Source: Nitrosospira sp. Nsp11 (GTDB lineage Bacteria > Pseudomonadota > Gammaproteobacteria > Burkholderiales > Nitrosomonadaceae). Taken from it: a DNA stretch of 64,000 nucleotides. The stretch lies in assembly GCF_900142705.1 (NCBI RefSeq), contig NZ_FRBV01000006.1, forward strand, positions 1 through 64,000. Reading direction: 5' to 3'. The notes under the pieces were generated by a model. That model saw only the letters and a program-made list of their open reading frames with translations, was not told the origin of the DNA and searched no databases. Made by a program: the position numbers and the translations under genes. The first letter of the stretch is position 1. Each line of letters opens with the position of its first letter. This document shows positions 31,223 to 41,159 of this stretch, in pieces.

Positions 31223-32734
31223 CTATTTATTTTTGTCCTGGTTGGCAGCCAGTTCGCGTAGCTCCTTGAGGCGGGCCTCGACGCTGGAGTTGTGGTAAAA
31301 ATCGCCGTCGCTGTTTTGCAACGCGATCTGCAGTTGTTCAACGGCAGCATGATAATTGCCCTGCCGTGAATAAACTTCCGCCTGCGCACGATGCGCGGAC
31401 ATCACATTGCCAAGCGCCGCATAGCTCTGCGCCTGTAATTTATAAAGGCGTATGTCATTTGGAGTGAACTGCAATTGCCGGCTGACGAACTTGAGCGCCT
31501 TATCGGCGCCCCTATTGCGCAGAAGCGCGTCTGTATAGTCGTAGATTAATGCGCGGTGGTGGGGGAACGTTTGCAGCGCGGCCTGGTAGATATCGAGGGC
31601 ATCCTTGGTTTGGCCGAGAGCAAGTTTGACTCGAGCCGCCAGGGTTTCGATCATGGCATTGGAAGGGGGCGCTTTACGTTCTATCTGAATGGATGTACCG
31701 AGATGATGATTTTCCAGCGCTTCATCCACCGCATCGTGCTGCAAGGTGTCGTAAAGACGCTCCAGCTCCTTATCCGCGCGCGGATAATCTCGTCCGCGCA
31801 GCAGGGCATTGATAAGTCCGTAGCGTTCCACAGTCTCACTGGTATAACGCCTGTCCCGCAGGATGGAGTCGAAATGCTGTATCGCATCCGCCGGCTCATC
31901 GATGGAAGCGCGCAGCTTCGCCTGCACCATCCGGAAATCCAAACTGTCGAGAACTTGCCGGTAAGGCATATCCTGCATGCGGTTTTCAATATCCGCAATG
32001 CGCGCATAAGTAATTGGGTGGGTACGCAGATATGCTGGGGCGCCATTTTCATAGAATCGGGTTGCTTTCTGCATGTGTTCGAAGAAAGCCGGCATCCCAT
32101 GTGGATCAAATCCCGCACTGACCAATATGTTGAAGCCAATGCGATCAGCCTCTTTTTCGTGGTCGCGAGTAAAGTCCAGTTGCGATTGAATCTGGCGCGC
32201 CTGGGACGCAACCAAAATCGCCTGCCCCGCCTGCGAATTGGTACGCGCCGCCAGGATGGCGAGGGCTGCCGCCGCCAGTGATGTCAGCATGCTGTATTTC
32301 TGCGAGGCGATCATGCGAGCAAGGTGTTTCTGAGTGACATGCGCTATTTCGTGCGCCATGACGCCCGCCAGTTCGGATTCGCTCTCCGCCGCCAGGATAA
32401 GCCCGCTGTTGAAGCCCATGAAGCCGCCCGGCAACGCGAATGCGTTGATGGTCGGGTCTCGGAGGGCAAAAAATTCGAACTCCTGGTTGGGGTGAGCTTC
32501 ATTCGAGCCAAGAATCAGCCTATTGCCGAGGCTGGCAAGATAGTCCGTTATTTCGGCATCATCCATATAACTGCTGTCGGCGCGGATCTCGGACATGATC
32601 TTGAGGCCAAGCTCCCGTTCCTGGTGCGCCGACATCGTTGCCCGGGACACATCGCCGAGCTCAGGCAATTCGTTGGCAAAACCATTCAGCGCAAACAATA
32701 CTGGCAAAATAGCCATTACATGGCGCATTTTCAT
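31223..32734 (-). CDS. bepA: Periplasmic M48 metalloprotease with TPR domain, BepA-like
   Basis: 503 residues. An N-terminal signal peptide (MRHVMAILPVLFALNGFA) is followed by an M48 peptidase domain with the zinc motif HEIAH (His128, Glu129, His132). The third ligand is Glu195 in DHEKEADRIGF. INAFALPGGFMGFNSGLI (~96-113) is typical of the BepA/YfgC group. The C-terminal ~200 residues are TPR-like helices (AKLRASIDEPADAIQHFDSI, RVKLALGQTKDALDIYQAAL). In the family this protein works in the periplasm on outer-membrane assembly quality control, including LptD. It is transcribed alone; the exact orthology to bepA rather than a paralogue is not proven. Confidence 0.88.
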   Translation of the reverse strand: MKMRHVMAILPVLFALNGFANELPELGDVSRATMSAHQERELGLKIMSEIRADSSYMDDAEITDYLASLGNRLILGSNEAHPNQEFEFFALRDPTINAFALPGGFMGFNSGLILAAESESELAGVMAHEIAHVTQKHLARMIASQKYSMLTSLAAAALAILAARTNSQAGQAILVASQARQIQSQLDFTRDHEKEADRIGFNILVSAGFDPHGMPAFFEHMQKATRFYENGAPAYLRTHPITYARIADIENRMQDMPYRQVLDSLDFRMVQAKLRASIDEPADAIQHFDSILRDRRYTSETVERYGLINALLRGRDYPRADKELERLYDTLQHDAVDEALENHHLGTSIQIERKAPPSNAMIETLAARVKLALGQTKDALDIYQAALQTFPHHRALIYDYTDALLRNRGADKALKFVSRQLQFTPNDIRLYKLQAQSYAALGNVMSAHRAQAEVYSRQGNYHAAVEQLQIALQNSDGDFYHNSSVEARLKELRELAANQDKNK

Positions 32735-33022
32735 GTCGGTAGGATAACGCTTCGCGACCGAAGTTCCATTACGCCGAACGGGGCTGATAGCCGAAACAGG
32801 GCTGATATCTCAAGATGGGGCCGGCATGAAAAAGCTATGGAAGGAATAGCGCCGGACCGTACTTTTCCAACCGGAAACGCCAGTGCGCAAATACCATCAG
32901 CATGCTTGACCGGCTCGGCATAAAAACGCTTTTTCAGGAATGGAAAAACCCTTCAAGATTGTTTCCGCCTATCGTTCATATGGCGCGCTGCTATTGATAT
33001 CCGTATTGCGGACCCACCCAGC

Positions 33023-33410
<388 letters not shown>

Positions 33411-33512
33411 GCTTCAAGCTGTTCGGTTGTTGCCATTGATTCAGGTTTAAGCGGTTATAAATTCGGAAAGCCTTCATGAAGCCCGGATGACCGGAATCCA
33501 CGCGCACCATTT

Positions 33513-35129
33513 TCAAAATTCATCTTGATACCTCGATGTAATCGGATAGCGCCAGTCTTTGCCAAAGCCTCGCGGGGTAACGCGAATGCCCGGCGGCGCC
33601 TGGCGGCGCTTGTATTCATTCTGACGGATAAGGTGCACTGTCCGACGTACGTCGGCTTCGGCATAGTTCATGCCTAGAATCACCTGCATCGACATATCCT
33701 TTTCCATATAAGCTTCGAGGATAGCGTCGAGCACATCGTAAGGCGGAAGGCTGTCCTGATCGGTCTGGTCAGGACGTAATTCAGCCGAGGGCGCCCGGTT
33801 GAGGACACGCTCCGGGATAACATTACCTGAATTGTTGCGGTACCGGCAAAGCCGGTACACCATGGTTTTACTGACGTCTTTCAGCACAGCGAAGCCGCCG
33901 GCCATATCGCCATATAAGGTGCAGTAGCCTACTGCCATTTCGGACTTGTTGCCGGTGGTGAGCACGATCGAGCCGTACTTGTTCGATAATGCCATCAGCA
34001 AGGTGCCGCGTACACGCGCTTGCAGGTTTTCCTCCGTGATATCCTGGGTGTTGCCCTGGGGCAGCGTGGGAAACTCATCGGCCAGCGTATCCATGAATTT
34101 GCCGAATACGGGTTCGATGGGCAGTTCGCTATAACCTACACCCAACGTCTGGGCCATGGCACGTGCATCCGATAAGCTTATATCGGCGGTAAATTGTGAA
34201 GGCATCATTACCGCTTTCACTTTCTCGGCGCCCAGGGCGTCGACCGCAATCGCCATTGTGAGCGCCGAATCGACGCCGCCGGAGAGGCCCAGCAATACCC
34301 CGGGTATGCCATTCTTTCCGACATAATCCTTTACGCCAAGGCACAGCGCCTGATAAACGCTTGCTTCCAGGGTATTTGAAGCCGCGATATAGCCGCTTAT
34401 GGGATTCCCGTTTTGCAATTCGATCAGGCCGAGCGTTTCCCCGAATTCATCAAATTGATGGGTCAGTTCGCCCTTGCTATTCAAGGCAAAAGAAGCGCCG
34501 TCGAATATCAGTTCATCCTGTCCGCCTACCATGTTGGCGTAAACCACCGAAAGTCCCGTCTCGCCGATGCGCTGCCGTACCAGTTGATAGCGCAAGGCTT
34601 GCTTGCACATGTGGTAGGGTGAAGCATTCAGCACCAGGAGCACGTCCGCTCCCGCCTCCCTGGCGCGAGTGGCTGTGCCTTTTTGCCAAACATCCTGGCA
34701 AATGTTGATGCCAAACTTTACCCCATTCAGTTCAAATATGCAGGGATTGGAGCCGGGTTCGAAATAACGCCGTTCATCGAATACGCTATCATTGGGAAGC
34801 AGATTCTTGAGATACGTCGCGACAATTTTGCCGTCGCGTATCACGGAGGCTGCATTGTAAAGCTTATTATCCTTGAGATGAGGATGCCCAACCAGCAGTG
34901 TCACCCCGCTCGTTTCCTTGGCCAGCTCTGCAAGCGCATCCTCACAAGCGAAACGAAATCCCGCTCGCAATAGCAGGTCCTCCGGCGGATAGCCCGACAG
35001 CGCCATCTCGGGCGTGATAACCAGTTGCGCACCCGCCTTCTTCGCCTGATTGGCGTAATCAAGTATTTTTCGGGTATTGCCGCTCAGGTCGCCGACTGTG
35101 CAATTGATTTGGGCAATGGCGAGCTTCAT
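33513..35129 (-). CDS. nadE: Glutamine-dependent NAD+ synthetase
   Basis: About 538 residues in two domains. The N-terminal nitrilase-like glutaminase has the Glu-Lys-Cys triad at Glu41 (ITPEMALSGYPPEDL), Lys108 (LKNLLPND) and Cys144 (NICQDVWQ). The C-terminal ATP-pyrophosphatase domain has the P-loop LGLSGGVDSALT (~residue 280) and TTGNKSEMAVGYCTLYGDMA. It converts nicotinate adenine dinucleotide to NAD+ using glutamine. The frame is open to 35285, but ATG 35129 gives the normal MKLAIAQINC start. glnB follows after 151 bases, a pairing of nitrogen sensor and glutamine-using enzyme common in betaproteobacteria. Confidence 0.95.
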   Translation of the reverse strand: MKLAIAQINCTVGDLSGNTRKILDYANQAKKAGAQLVITPEMALSGYPPEDLLLRAGFRFACEDALAELAKETSGVTLLVGHPHLKDNKLYNAASVIRDGKIVATYLKNLLPNDSVFDERRYFEPGSNPCIFELNGVKFGINICQDVWQKGTATRAREAGADVLLVLNASPYHMCKQALRYQLVRQRIGETGLSVVYANMVGGQDELIFDGASFALNSKGELTHQFDEFGETLGLIELQNGNPISGYIAASNTLEASVYQALCLGVKDYVGKNGIPGVLLGLSGGVDSALTMAIAVDALGAEKVKAVMMPSQFTADISLSDARAMAQTLGVGYSELPIEPVFGKFMDTLADEFPTLPQGNTQDITEENLQARVRGTLLMALSNKYGSIVLTTGNKSEMAVGYCTLYGDMAGGFAVLKDVSKTMVYRLCRYRNNSGNVIPERVLNRAPSAELRPDQTDQDSLPPYDVLDAILEAYMEKDMSMQVILGMNYAEADVRRTVHLIRQNEYKRRQAPPGIRVTPRGFGKDWRYPITSRYQDEF

Positions 35130-35224
35130 GGTGTGGCGGCCGGTTGAGTTTCTGTTGACAGTCCGCCAAATAATACCAGAATGAGCTGCCTTGCGCCCAA
35201 GGCCGGCAAGCGCGACAATCCCGC

Positions 35225-36373
35225 ATGAGCGCCGGATTTGAAATAAAAATAGTCGATTCTCTTGCCGGCATTTCTGTCCCGGCATGGAATGCCCTCACCG
35301 GAGACGATCCATTTCTGCGGCACGAGTTCTTATCCGCCATGCATGAAACCGGGTGTGCCTCAAAAAAAACGGGCTGGCTGCCGCAGTTTGTCACGCTATG
35401 GGAGGGGAACGTCCTGCGTGGCGCGTTGCCGCTTTACCTGAAAAGCCACTCCTACGGTGAGTATGTGTTCGACTGGGCTTGGGCAAACGCTTATCAACGC
35501 TATGGCTACCCTTATTATCCCAAACTTTTGAGCGCGGTGCCTTTCAGTCCGGTGACGGGGCGGCGATTGCTCGCGGAGACTCCAGAGCACCGCGCCCTGC
35601 TTATCTCGGCTGCAATGAAAATGATTAAAGACAGAGGCGGGGAGGGAATATCGTCATTCCATTGCCTTTTTCCGCAGGAATATGAAGCGCGCGAAATGGA
35701 AGAGGCGGGCATGACCTTGCGGCATGGGATCCAGTTTCACTGGCAGAACCGGACTGGACAAGGTTATGAAAATTTCGAGATGTTTCTGGCGGGGATGAGT
35801 CATGGCAAGCGCAAGAAAATCCGGCAGGAAAGACGTAAAGTACAAGCTGCAGGCATCCATTTTCAGTGGCTGTCGGGAAATGACATCAGCGACGATCACT
35901 GGCATTTCTTCATCGACTGTTATAACAAGACTTACGACGAGCACCACTCCATGCCGTACCTCAATCTGGAATTCTTCATGAGGATTGGCAAAAGCATGCC
36001 AGAGAATGTGCTTCTGATTTTGGCATTGCGCGATAGCAAACCGGTTGGCGCCGCCCTCAATTTACACAGCACACATACGCTGTACGGCCGCTATTGGGGT
36101 ACGAAGGAATTTATATCCGGCTTACATTTCGAGACTTGCTACTATCAAGCCATCGAATACTGCATCGCACATAGTATCAAGTTGTTCGAAGGGGGCGCAC
36201 AGGGAGAGCATAAGCTTGCGCGCGGCTTTCTTCCCGTCCGCACCTGGTCGGCGCATTGGCTTGCGCATCCGGAATTCGCCAGGGTTATCGGAAATTATCT
36301 GGAGCGGGAAGCACAGGACATCGATCATTATCTGGACGAATTGAACGATAGTTCACCGTTCAGGAAAGAATAG
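35225..36373 (+). CDS. DUF482 / peptidogalycan biosynthesis (GNAT/FemAB-like) protein
   Basis: 382 residues. It has FLRHEFLSAMHETGCASKKT near the start, then WAWANAYQRYGYPYYPKL (~85-102), GKRKKIRQERRKV (~197-209), the central YNKTYDEHHSMPYLN, and C-terminal FEGGAQGEHKLARGFLPV. These are the signature blocks of the DUF482 (COG3146) family, which has a FemAB/GNAT-type acyltransferase fold. The substrate is unknown; an aminoacyl or acetyl transfer is likely by fold. It is divergent from nadE with about 95 bases between starts. Confidence 0.85.
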   Translation: MSAGFEIKIVDSLAGISVPAWNALTGDDPFLRHEFLSAMHETGCASKKTGWLPQFVTLWEGNVLRGALPLYLKSHSYGEYVFDWAWANAYQRYGYPYYPKLLSAVPFSPVTGRRLLAETPEHRALLISAAMKMIKDRGGEGISSFHCLFPQEYEAREMEEAGMTLRHGIQFHWQNRTGQGYENFEMFLAGMSHGKRKKIRQERRKVQAAGIHFQWLSGNDISDDHWHFFIDCYNKTYDEHHSMPYLNLEFFMRIGKSMPENVLLILALRDSKPVGAALNLHSTHTLYGRYWGTKEFISGLHFETCYYQAIEYCIAHSIKLFEGGAQGEHKLARGFLPVRTWSAHWLAHPEFARVIGNYLEREAQDIDHYLDELNDSSPFRKE

Positions 36374-36773
36374 ATGGGATAATTGCCGAGTTCCGCCGCT
36401 TGGACGGTACTTTCACCCGGCGTGCTTTGCCGGCTTCGTAGGGAACGCGTTCAGTTCAACTTGCTTTTCGATGGGACGTCCTGTCCCGCAAAGCCGCGCC
36501 ATATCTCTCTTCCAAATATGGGTTTACTACTTTGGAAACCGGTCTGGTTTCGGCAACCTGCGTATTTATGCCACCGTCTATATTCATCTGCGATGGCTCA
36601 TGAATCAGCCCCAGGAATCAGATGATGGAATTGGATACCTATAGGTGAGCTTTTCCCGATTGATGGAAGACATTTAGCCGAGATAGTGAGAGTCACTCTC
36701 TGCTGTAAAGACAAGAACTGGAATTTTCTAAGATAATACGTCTCGGCCAAAAATGCCTAGGAGAGTTGACTCA
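36374..36773. other. Intergenic region upstream of the DPM1/GtrA gene
   Basis: About 400 bases. One 80-codon plus-strand frame (36383-36625) shows no protein-like motif or ribosome site. No repeat or terminator is seen. The AGGAGAG ribosome site of the next gene is at 36759-36765. Confidence 0.35.
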
Positions 36774-37877
36774 TTGAAGACTGTTATCATTATCCCAACA
36801 TACAACGAACGGGAAAATATAGGCCCTCTGATCGCGGCGCTACAGCATCAGTTTGAGAAACTGACCCACGACATGCATGTACTTGTGGTGGATGACAATT
36901 CACCGGACCGAACTGCGGATTTTGTTCGCGAATTACAGGCCGACCATTCCAACTTGCATCTGCTTATGGGGGAGAAAAAAGGCTTGGGGGTCGCCTATAT
37001 CCGCGGAATGTTGCATGCGATGGACGAATTGCATGCGGAAGTCGTGTTTGAGATGGATGCAGACTTTTCACATAAGCCGGAGGATGTACCGCGACTGATG
37101 GCTGAAATCGAACATGGGGCTGATTTTGTCATCGGTAGCCGCTATGTGCCAGGCGGGAGCATTCCAAAGGAATGGGGTCTATACCGTCGTCTAAACTCGC
37201 GGTTTGGAAACATTGTCGCACGCTATTTGGCGGGAATTTATTCGGTGCGTGATTGCACTGCCGGTTTTCGGGCAATCCGCACATCTATTTTGCGCCGCAT
37301 CGATTTTGCCAAACTGGGGGTGCAAGGCTATGCATTCCAGGTTGCCCTTCTTCACGCGGTCACAGTCGAGAAGGCCAGAATTGTTGAAGTCCCGGTCAAT
37401 TTTATTGATCGCTGCTATGGTGACTCAAAACTGGGATTACGAGATATCGTCGAATTTGTCGCCAATGCGTGGTGGATACGTTTCGAGAGTTCAAAAACCT
37501 TCATCAAATTTTTGGCTGTCGGTGCCACGGGCGTCGCCGTTAATCTGGGATTTTTTACCTTACTACTTTTTCTAGGCTTGAACAAATTCGTTGCTTCACC
37601 TATTTCCATAGAAATATCGATAATATCCAACTTCCTTTTCAACAACTACTGGACATTTCGCGATCGCAATACCAAGGACAAAACCAGAATAAAAGGCCTT
37701 AAATTCAATACAGTCTCGCTCCTCTCGCTAATCTTGAGCTACGGCACCTTCGTCACACTTTCTTTATTCTTTCCTGACGTGCAGCCCCAGGTTCACCAAT
37801 TTATCGGAATCATACCCGCCACCTTGATAAATTACTTCCTCAACTCCTATTGGACTTTCAAACATGTCGAAGACTAA
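36774..37877 (+). CDS. Dolichol-phosphate-mannose-synthase-like GT2 with GtrA domain
   Basis: About 367 residues. The GT2 domain begins KTVIIIPTYNERENIGPLI and has VVDDNSPDRTADFV (~41-54) and FEMDADFSHKPEDV (~94-107, D-x-D). SRYVPGGSIPKEW and the polyprenyl-phosphate type NSRFGNIVARYLAG follow. The last ~130 residues have four hydrophobic helices of the GtrA flippase-like family (FLAVGATGVAVNLGFFTLLL). Together they would load a sugar onto a polyprenyl phosphate and help move it across the membrane. An ATG exists at 36753, but AGGAGAG (36759-36765) sits exactly 8 bases before the in-frame TTG at 36774, so TTG is the likelier start. Confidence 0.88.
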   Translation: MKTVIIIPTYNERENIGPLIAALQHQFEKLTHDMHVLVVDDNSPDRTADFVRELQADHSNLHLLMGEKKGLGVAYIRGMLHAMDELHAEVVFEMDADFSHKPEDVPRLMAEIEHGADFVIGSRYVPGGSIPKEWGLYRRLNSRFGNIVARYLAGIYSVRDCTAGFRAIRTSILRRIDFAKLGVQGYAFQVALLHAVTVEKARIVEVPVNFIDRCYGDSKLGLRDIVEFVANAWWIRFESSKTFIKFLAVGATGVAVNLGFFTLLLFLGLNKFVASPISIEISIISNFLFNNYWTFRDRNTKDKTRIKGLKFNTVSLLSLILSYGTFVTLSLFFPDVQPQVHQFIGIIPATLINYFLNSYWTFKHVED

Positions 37878-37969
37878 TTCGGGAATTGCACAGTTACCTC
37901 TTTGGCCGCAAAATATATCTCGCTACGTAGCGTAAGCATCAGCATAAATAACCTATACAATCAATCCCA

Positions 37970-38509
37970 ATGAAATATTGCAGTAACTGCGGTACTTTAG
38001 TGGAATTGCGAGTTCCTGAGGGCGATACGCTGCCGCGTCACGTTTGTTCCGCATGCAATATTATTCATTACCAGAATCCCAAGATCGTGGTTGGCAGCAT
38101 ACCCGAATGGGAGGACCAGATATTGCTATGCCGCCGAGCCATCGAGCCGCGCCATGGGTTATGGACATTGCCGGGGGGGTTCATGGAAAATGCCGAGACT
38201 TTGGTCCAGGGCGCCGAACGTGAGACTTTGGAAGAAGCCAACGCCCGGGTGGAAATGGGCGATCTTTATTCCATCTACAATTTGCCTCATATCAATCAGG
38301 TGCACATATTGTTTCGTGCACGGATGCTGGATCTTGACTTCAAGCCAGGAATTGAAAGCCTGGATGTCAAGCTTTTCCACGAAGCGGAAATTCCCTGGGA
38401 TACGTTGGCTTTTCGTGTCATTAGCGAACCGCTGAGACGCTACTTTGAAGAGCGGCGCAAAGGAAAGCTGGGCTTCCACATGGGTACCATAGAAGTGCTT
38501 CAAAAATAA
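37970..38509 (+). CDS. Nudix hydrolase with N-terminal zinc ribbon
   Basis: 179 residues. The N-terminus has two Cys pairs (CSNCG at 4-8 and CSACN at ~27-31) forming a zinc ribbon, then YQNPKIVVGSIPEW. The Nudix box GGFMENAETLVQGAERETLEEANA (~66-88; given here with its Gly, Glu, Arg and Glu-Glu residues in place) marks a nucleoside-diphosphate-linked-moiety hydrolase. The layout resembles NudC/NADH-pyrophosphatase-like and ADP-ribose pyrophosphatase proteins, but the NudC substrate motif is not evident. It stands alone between the GT2/GtrA gene and the convergent ABC operon. Confidence 0.88.
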   Translation: MKYCSNCGTLVELRVPEGDTLPRHVCSACNIIHYQNPKIVVGSIPEWEDQILLCRRAIEPRHGLWTLPGGFMENAETLVQGAERETLEEANARVEMGDLYSIYNLPHINQVHILFRARMLDLDFKPGIESLDVKLFHEAEIPWDTLAFRVISEPLRRYFEERRKGKLGFHMGTIEVLQK

Positions 38510-38625
38510 TTTTTCAAATTTGCAAAGGCCCGTCAGGAAATGTGTTTCGCTCTCGCAGGGCGGGAGTTTCGTCGGATACGGAATATAGAAAATGAAGTGG
38601 TGTAAACGCACATTCATACCCGTGA

Positions 38626-39792
38626 TTACACTGCCCGCAGAGAGTCCACGATCTTCAGCCGCGCGGCCCGCGCGGCTGGGAGAACGCCGCCGACTACGCC
38701 CATGATTAGCGCGAACGCAAACGATTTAAGGATAATTTCCAGATTCAGGATAAAGCTGAATGCCAGCTCGGAGAAGGACTGCCAGTTCATGGTGGAAATG
38801 GTAAAGAACTGCATGAAAGACGCCATTGTCAAACCGATGACGCCACCCGTCGCGCCGAGCATCAATGCTTCCACAAGAAATGCGGAGAGAATATTTCTTC
38901 GTCGAAAACCCAATGCGCGCAAGGTGCCGATTTCCGTGGCACGATTAGCAACGGAGGCGTACATGGTGATCATTGCACCGATAATTGCGCCTGCGGAAAA
39001 AATGATCGACAACATCATCCCCAGGTAGCGGATGAAATTTGCCAGCACTTGCGATTGCTCGGCATAGAAAACGCTTTCCCGCTTGGCTTCCAGAGTAAGG
39101 CGGGGATCATTTTCAATGCGGGACTTGAGTTCAGGAAACGTTGCTGCGTCGTTCAATTTCAGTATTACTGAAGAATAGACTGGTCTGCGAAATGCCTGCA
39201 TCAACTGGTCCACGTCTCCCCATATTTCCGAATCGAAACCGCTTTTACCTGCATCCATAATGCCGACCACGGTCCATTCACGTTGCGCGAAGCGCAACGT
39301 TTCGCCCACACCTGCGCCTTTATAGCGCTCGGCAATATTCTTGCCCGCAATAATTTCCGTTGAGCCGGGATGAAACATGCGTCCCTCCATGATTTCTACC
39401 TGAGGACGCAATTCGATTCCCTTTTGCCCGACGCCGCGTATCAATACGTTTGAAGCTTTATTCGAGTCGCGCTTGGCAAGAGCAATCAATACGATGGTTT
39501 CCTTCGATGCAAGGCGCGCGCCGTTTATGCCGTAGGCGACTTCCGGTTGGTTTTCCACAATGGCGGCCTGGTCGCGCTCAACTAGACTCTGCACCTCCGT
39601 GCCGGCTGAGCGGCGCGTGACTATTACATTATCTGGAGACCCTGTATCCACCATGGTTCTCCTGAGACCCTCCTCCAGCATCAACACGGTTGCGAATACG
39701 AAAACCACGAGGGCCATTCCGCAAGCAGTGAGCAGCGTCGTCAATTTGCGAGCGGCGAGATTGCGCCACGTGTATGAAAGAGGGATCGACAT
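38626..39792 (-). CDS. ABC transporter permease, MacB/FtsX type (second)
   Basis: 388 residues. An N-terminal membrane helix (KLTTLLTACGMALVVFVFATVL) is followed by a large periplasmic MacB_PCD domain (~residues 45-260). Three C-terminal helices form the FtsX domain (SIIFSAGAIIGAMITMYASV, ATEIGTLRALGFRRRNILSA, LIMGVVGGVLPAARAARL). The conserved G-T-L-R-A-L-G motif contacts the ATPase. It is last in the minus-strand operon MFP-ATPase-permease-permease and forms a heterodimer with the upstream permease. Such systems act as mechanotransmission pumps or lipoprotein/lipid exporters; the cargo is unknown. Confidence 0.88.
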   Translation of the reverse strand: MSIPLSYTWRNLAARKLTTLLTACGMALVVFVFATVLMLEEGLRRTMVDTGSPDNVIVTRRSAGTEVQSLVERDQAAIVENQPEVAYGINGARLASKETIVLIALAKRDSNKASNVLIRGVGQKGIELRPQVEIMEGRMFHPGSTEIIAGKNIAERYKGAGVGETLRFAQREWTVVGIMDAGKSGFDSEIWGDVDQLMQAFRRPVYSSVILKLNDAATFPELKSRIENDPRLTLEAKRESVFYAEQSQVLANFIRYLGMMLSIIFSAGAIIGAMITMYASVANRATEIGTLRALGFRRRNILSAFLVEALMLGATGGVIGLTMASFMQFFTISTMNWQSFSELAFSFILNLEIILKSFAFALIMGVVGGVLPAARAARLKIVDSLRAV

Positions 39793-39891
39793 ATCGATTT
39801 GATCCTGAATCCGTTAGTCGTAGCGACTGCACTCGGAAGGTGAACGTCAAATAATATGAAATAATGTTATTAATCATAACACTAATCTATT

Positions 39892-39926
39892 AAATGAGCG
39901 GTCAACTACCGGATTTAGGTTAAAGC
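39892..39926 (+). repeat. Dispersed 35-bp repeat, copy B
   Basis: Matches 11512-11546 at 29 of 35 positions in the same orientation. A reverse-oriented partner, CCTGAATCCGTTAG at 39804-39817, matches CTACCGGATTTAGG (39906-39919) at 12 of 14 positions when complemented. The pair spans almost the whole 133-base gap between the two permease genes. Its last base overlaps the end of the upstream permease gene. Confidence 0.5.
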
Positions 39927-41083
39927 TATCCGATGTGACGAAGTCCTTCCACAATAGACACTCGCGACGCGCGCAATGCAGGCATCACTGCTGCAATAAA
40001 GCCGACCGCGATTGCGGCGGCAATTTGCATGAAGACCGTTTCCAGCGAGACGCCGAATACCGGAAACAGTGTACCCACCTGTTTGCTGAATGCATGGGCG
40101 ACCGGAAAAGTAAGCAGAATTCCGATCACCGCACCCGCGAGCGCAATAGCCAGGGATTCGCCATAAATCAGGCCGGTAAGAAAGCGCGGCCCGAACCCCA
40201 ATGCTTTGAGCGTGGCGTACTCGCCGATGCGTTCGCGCGCAGTCATTGCCATGGTGTTCGCCATTACCGCAAGAATAATGAAGATCACAACGAACGAAAC
40301 GATGCGTATCGCCACGACGATGGCTTCGGTCATGGCGACAAAACCCAGCTGAAACGCCTTCTCTGTTTCGGTAAGGGTTTCCGCGAGAGAGTTTTTGAAC
40401 AATGCGTCGATCTCGGTCGATATTTCCGCAGCCCTGTCCGCATCCGAGATCTGGATTATGTATACACCGACGTGATTGGATCGACGGGTAATCGTCTTTT
40501 TCAACGTTTCATTGAGGTAATCCCAGTGAAAGAAAAGCTGCGAGGTGTCCGTTCCCGCTTCGGCGCCGTCATAAATAGCGCGCACCGTAAAACTCCATGC
40601 ACCTGGGTAAATCGTTCCCCGAAGGGGGATTGTATCCCCGACCTTAAAACCATACGTATCTGCCAGCTTGCGGCCGATCACACAGCCCTTGCGGTCGGCC
40701 CGGAATGCTTTCATTTCCGCCGGCGGGATGAGGTATTCCGGATAAAGATCGAAATAGGTTTTTTCATTTACCGCGAACTGCGGGAAAAAGTTTTTCTCGG
40801 TAATATAGACTCCGCCAAACCAGTTCGCATGACTGATCGCCGATACGCCCGGAATTTTGCGAATCCGCTCCTGGTAGTTGATGGGTAGCTGAAATACCAG
40901 CGAAATCGAACTTCGCGTCACCAGGCGGGTGGAGGAGGCGTTTTCCGCCCCCGCATACCAGGCATCAACCACTGTCCGTAACAGTCCGAAAGCAAGTATC
41001 GCCACCACCAGGCCCAGCACGGTCAACCCGGTGCGCAGCTTATGGCGCAGCGTATTTCTTGAAATAAGCTTCAGGAAGTGCAT
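39926..41083 (-). CDS. ABC transporter permease, MacB/FtsX type (first)
   Basis: 385 residues with the same plan as its neighbour: one N-terminal helix (RTGLTVLGLVVAILAFGLLR), a periplasmic domain (~40-255), and three C-terminal helices in an FtsX domain (SFVVIFIILAVMANTMAMTA, ERIGEYATLKALGFGPRFLT, GFIAAVMPALRASRVSIVEG). The two permeases are clearly paralogous in layout but not close in sequence, consistent with a heterodimeric exporter. The gene follows the ATPase after 76 bases. The substrate is unknown. Confidence 0.88.
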   Translation of the reverse strand: MHFLKLISRNTLRHKLRTGLTVLGLVVAILAFGLLRTVVDAWYAGAENASSTRLVTRSSISLVFQLPINYQERIRKIPGVSAISHANWFGGVYITEKNFFPQFAVNEKTYFDLYPEYLIPPAEMKAFRADRKGCVIGRKLADTYGFKVGDTIPLRGTIYPGAWSFTVRAIYDGAEAGTDTSQLFFHWDYLNETLKKTITRRSNHVGVYIIQISDADRAAEISTEIDALFKNSLAETLTETEKAFQLGFVAMTEAIVVAIRIVSFVVIFIILAVMANTMAMTARERIGEYATLKALGFGPRFLTGLIYGESLAIALAGAVIGILLTFPVAHAFSKQVGTLFPVFGVSLETVFMQIAAAIAVGFIAAVMPALRASRVSIVEGLRHIG

Positions 41084-41159
41084 TTTGGTAGCAGATTCGT
41101 CATGGCACGTCCTGTAAGAAACGTCGGAAAAAGCAAAGGAGAACGCACCATGCTGCCGC

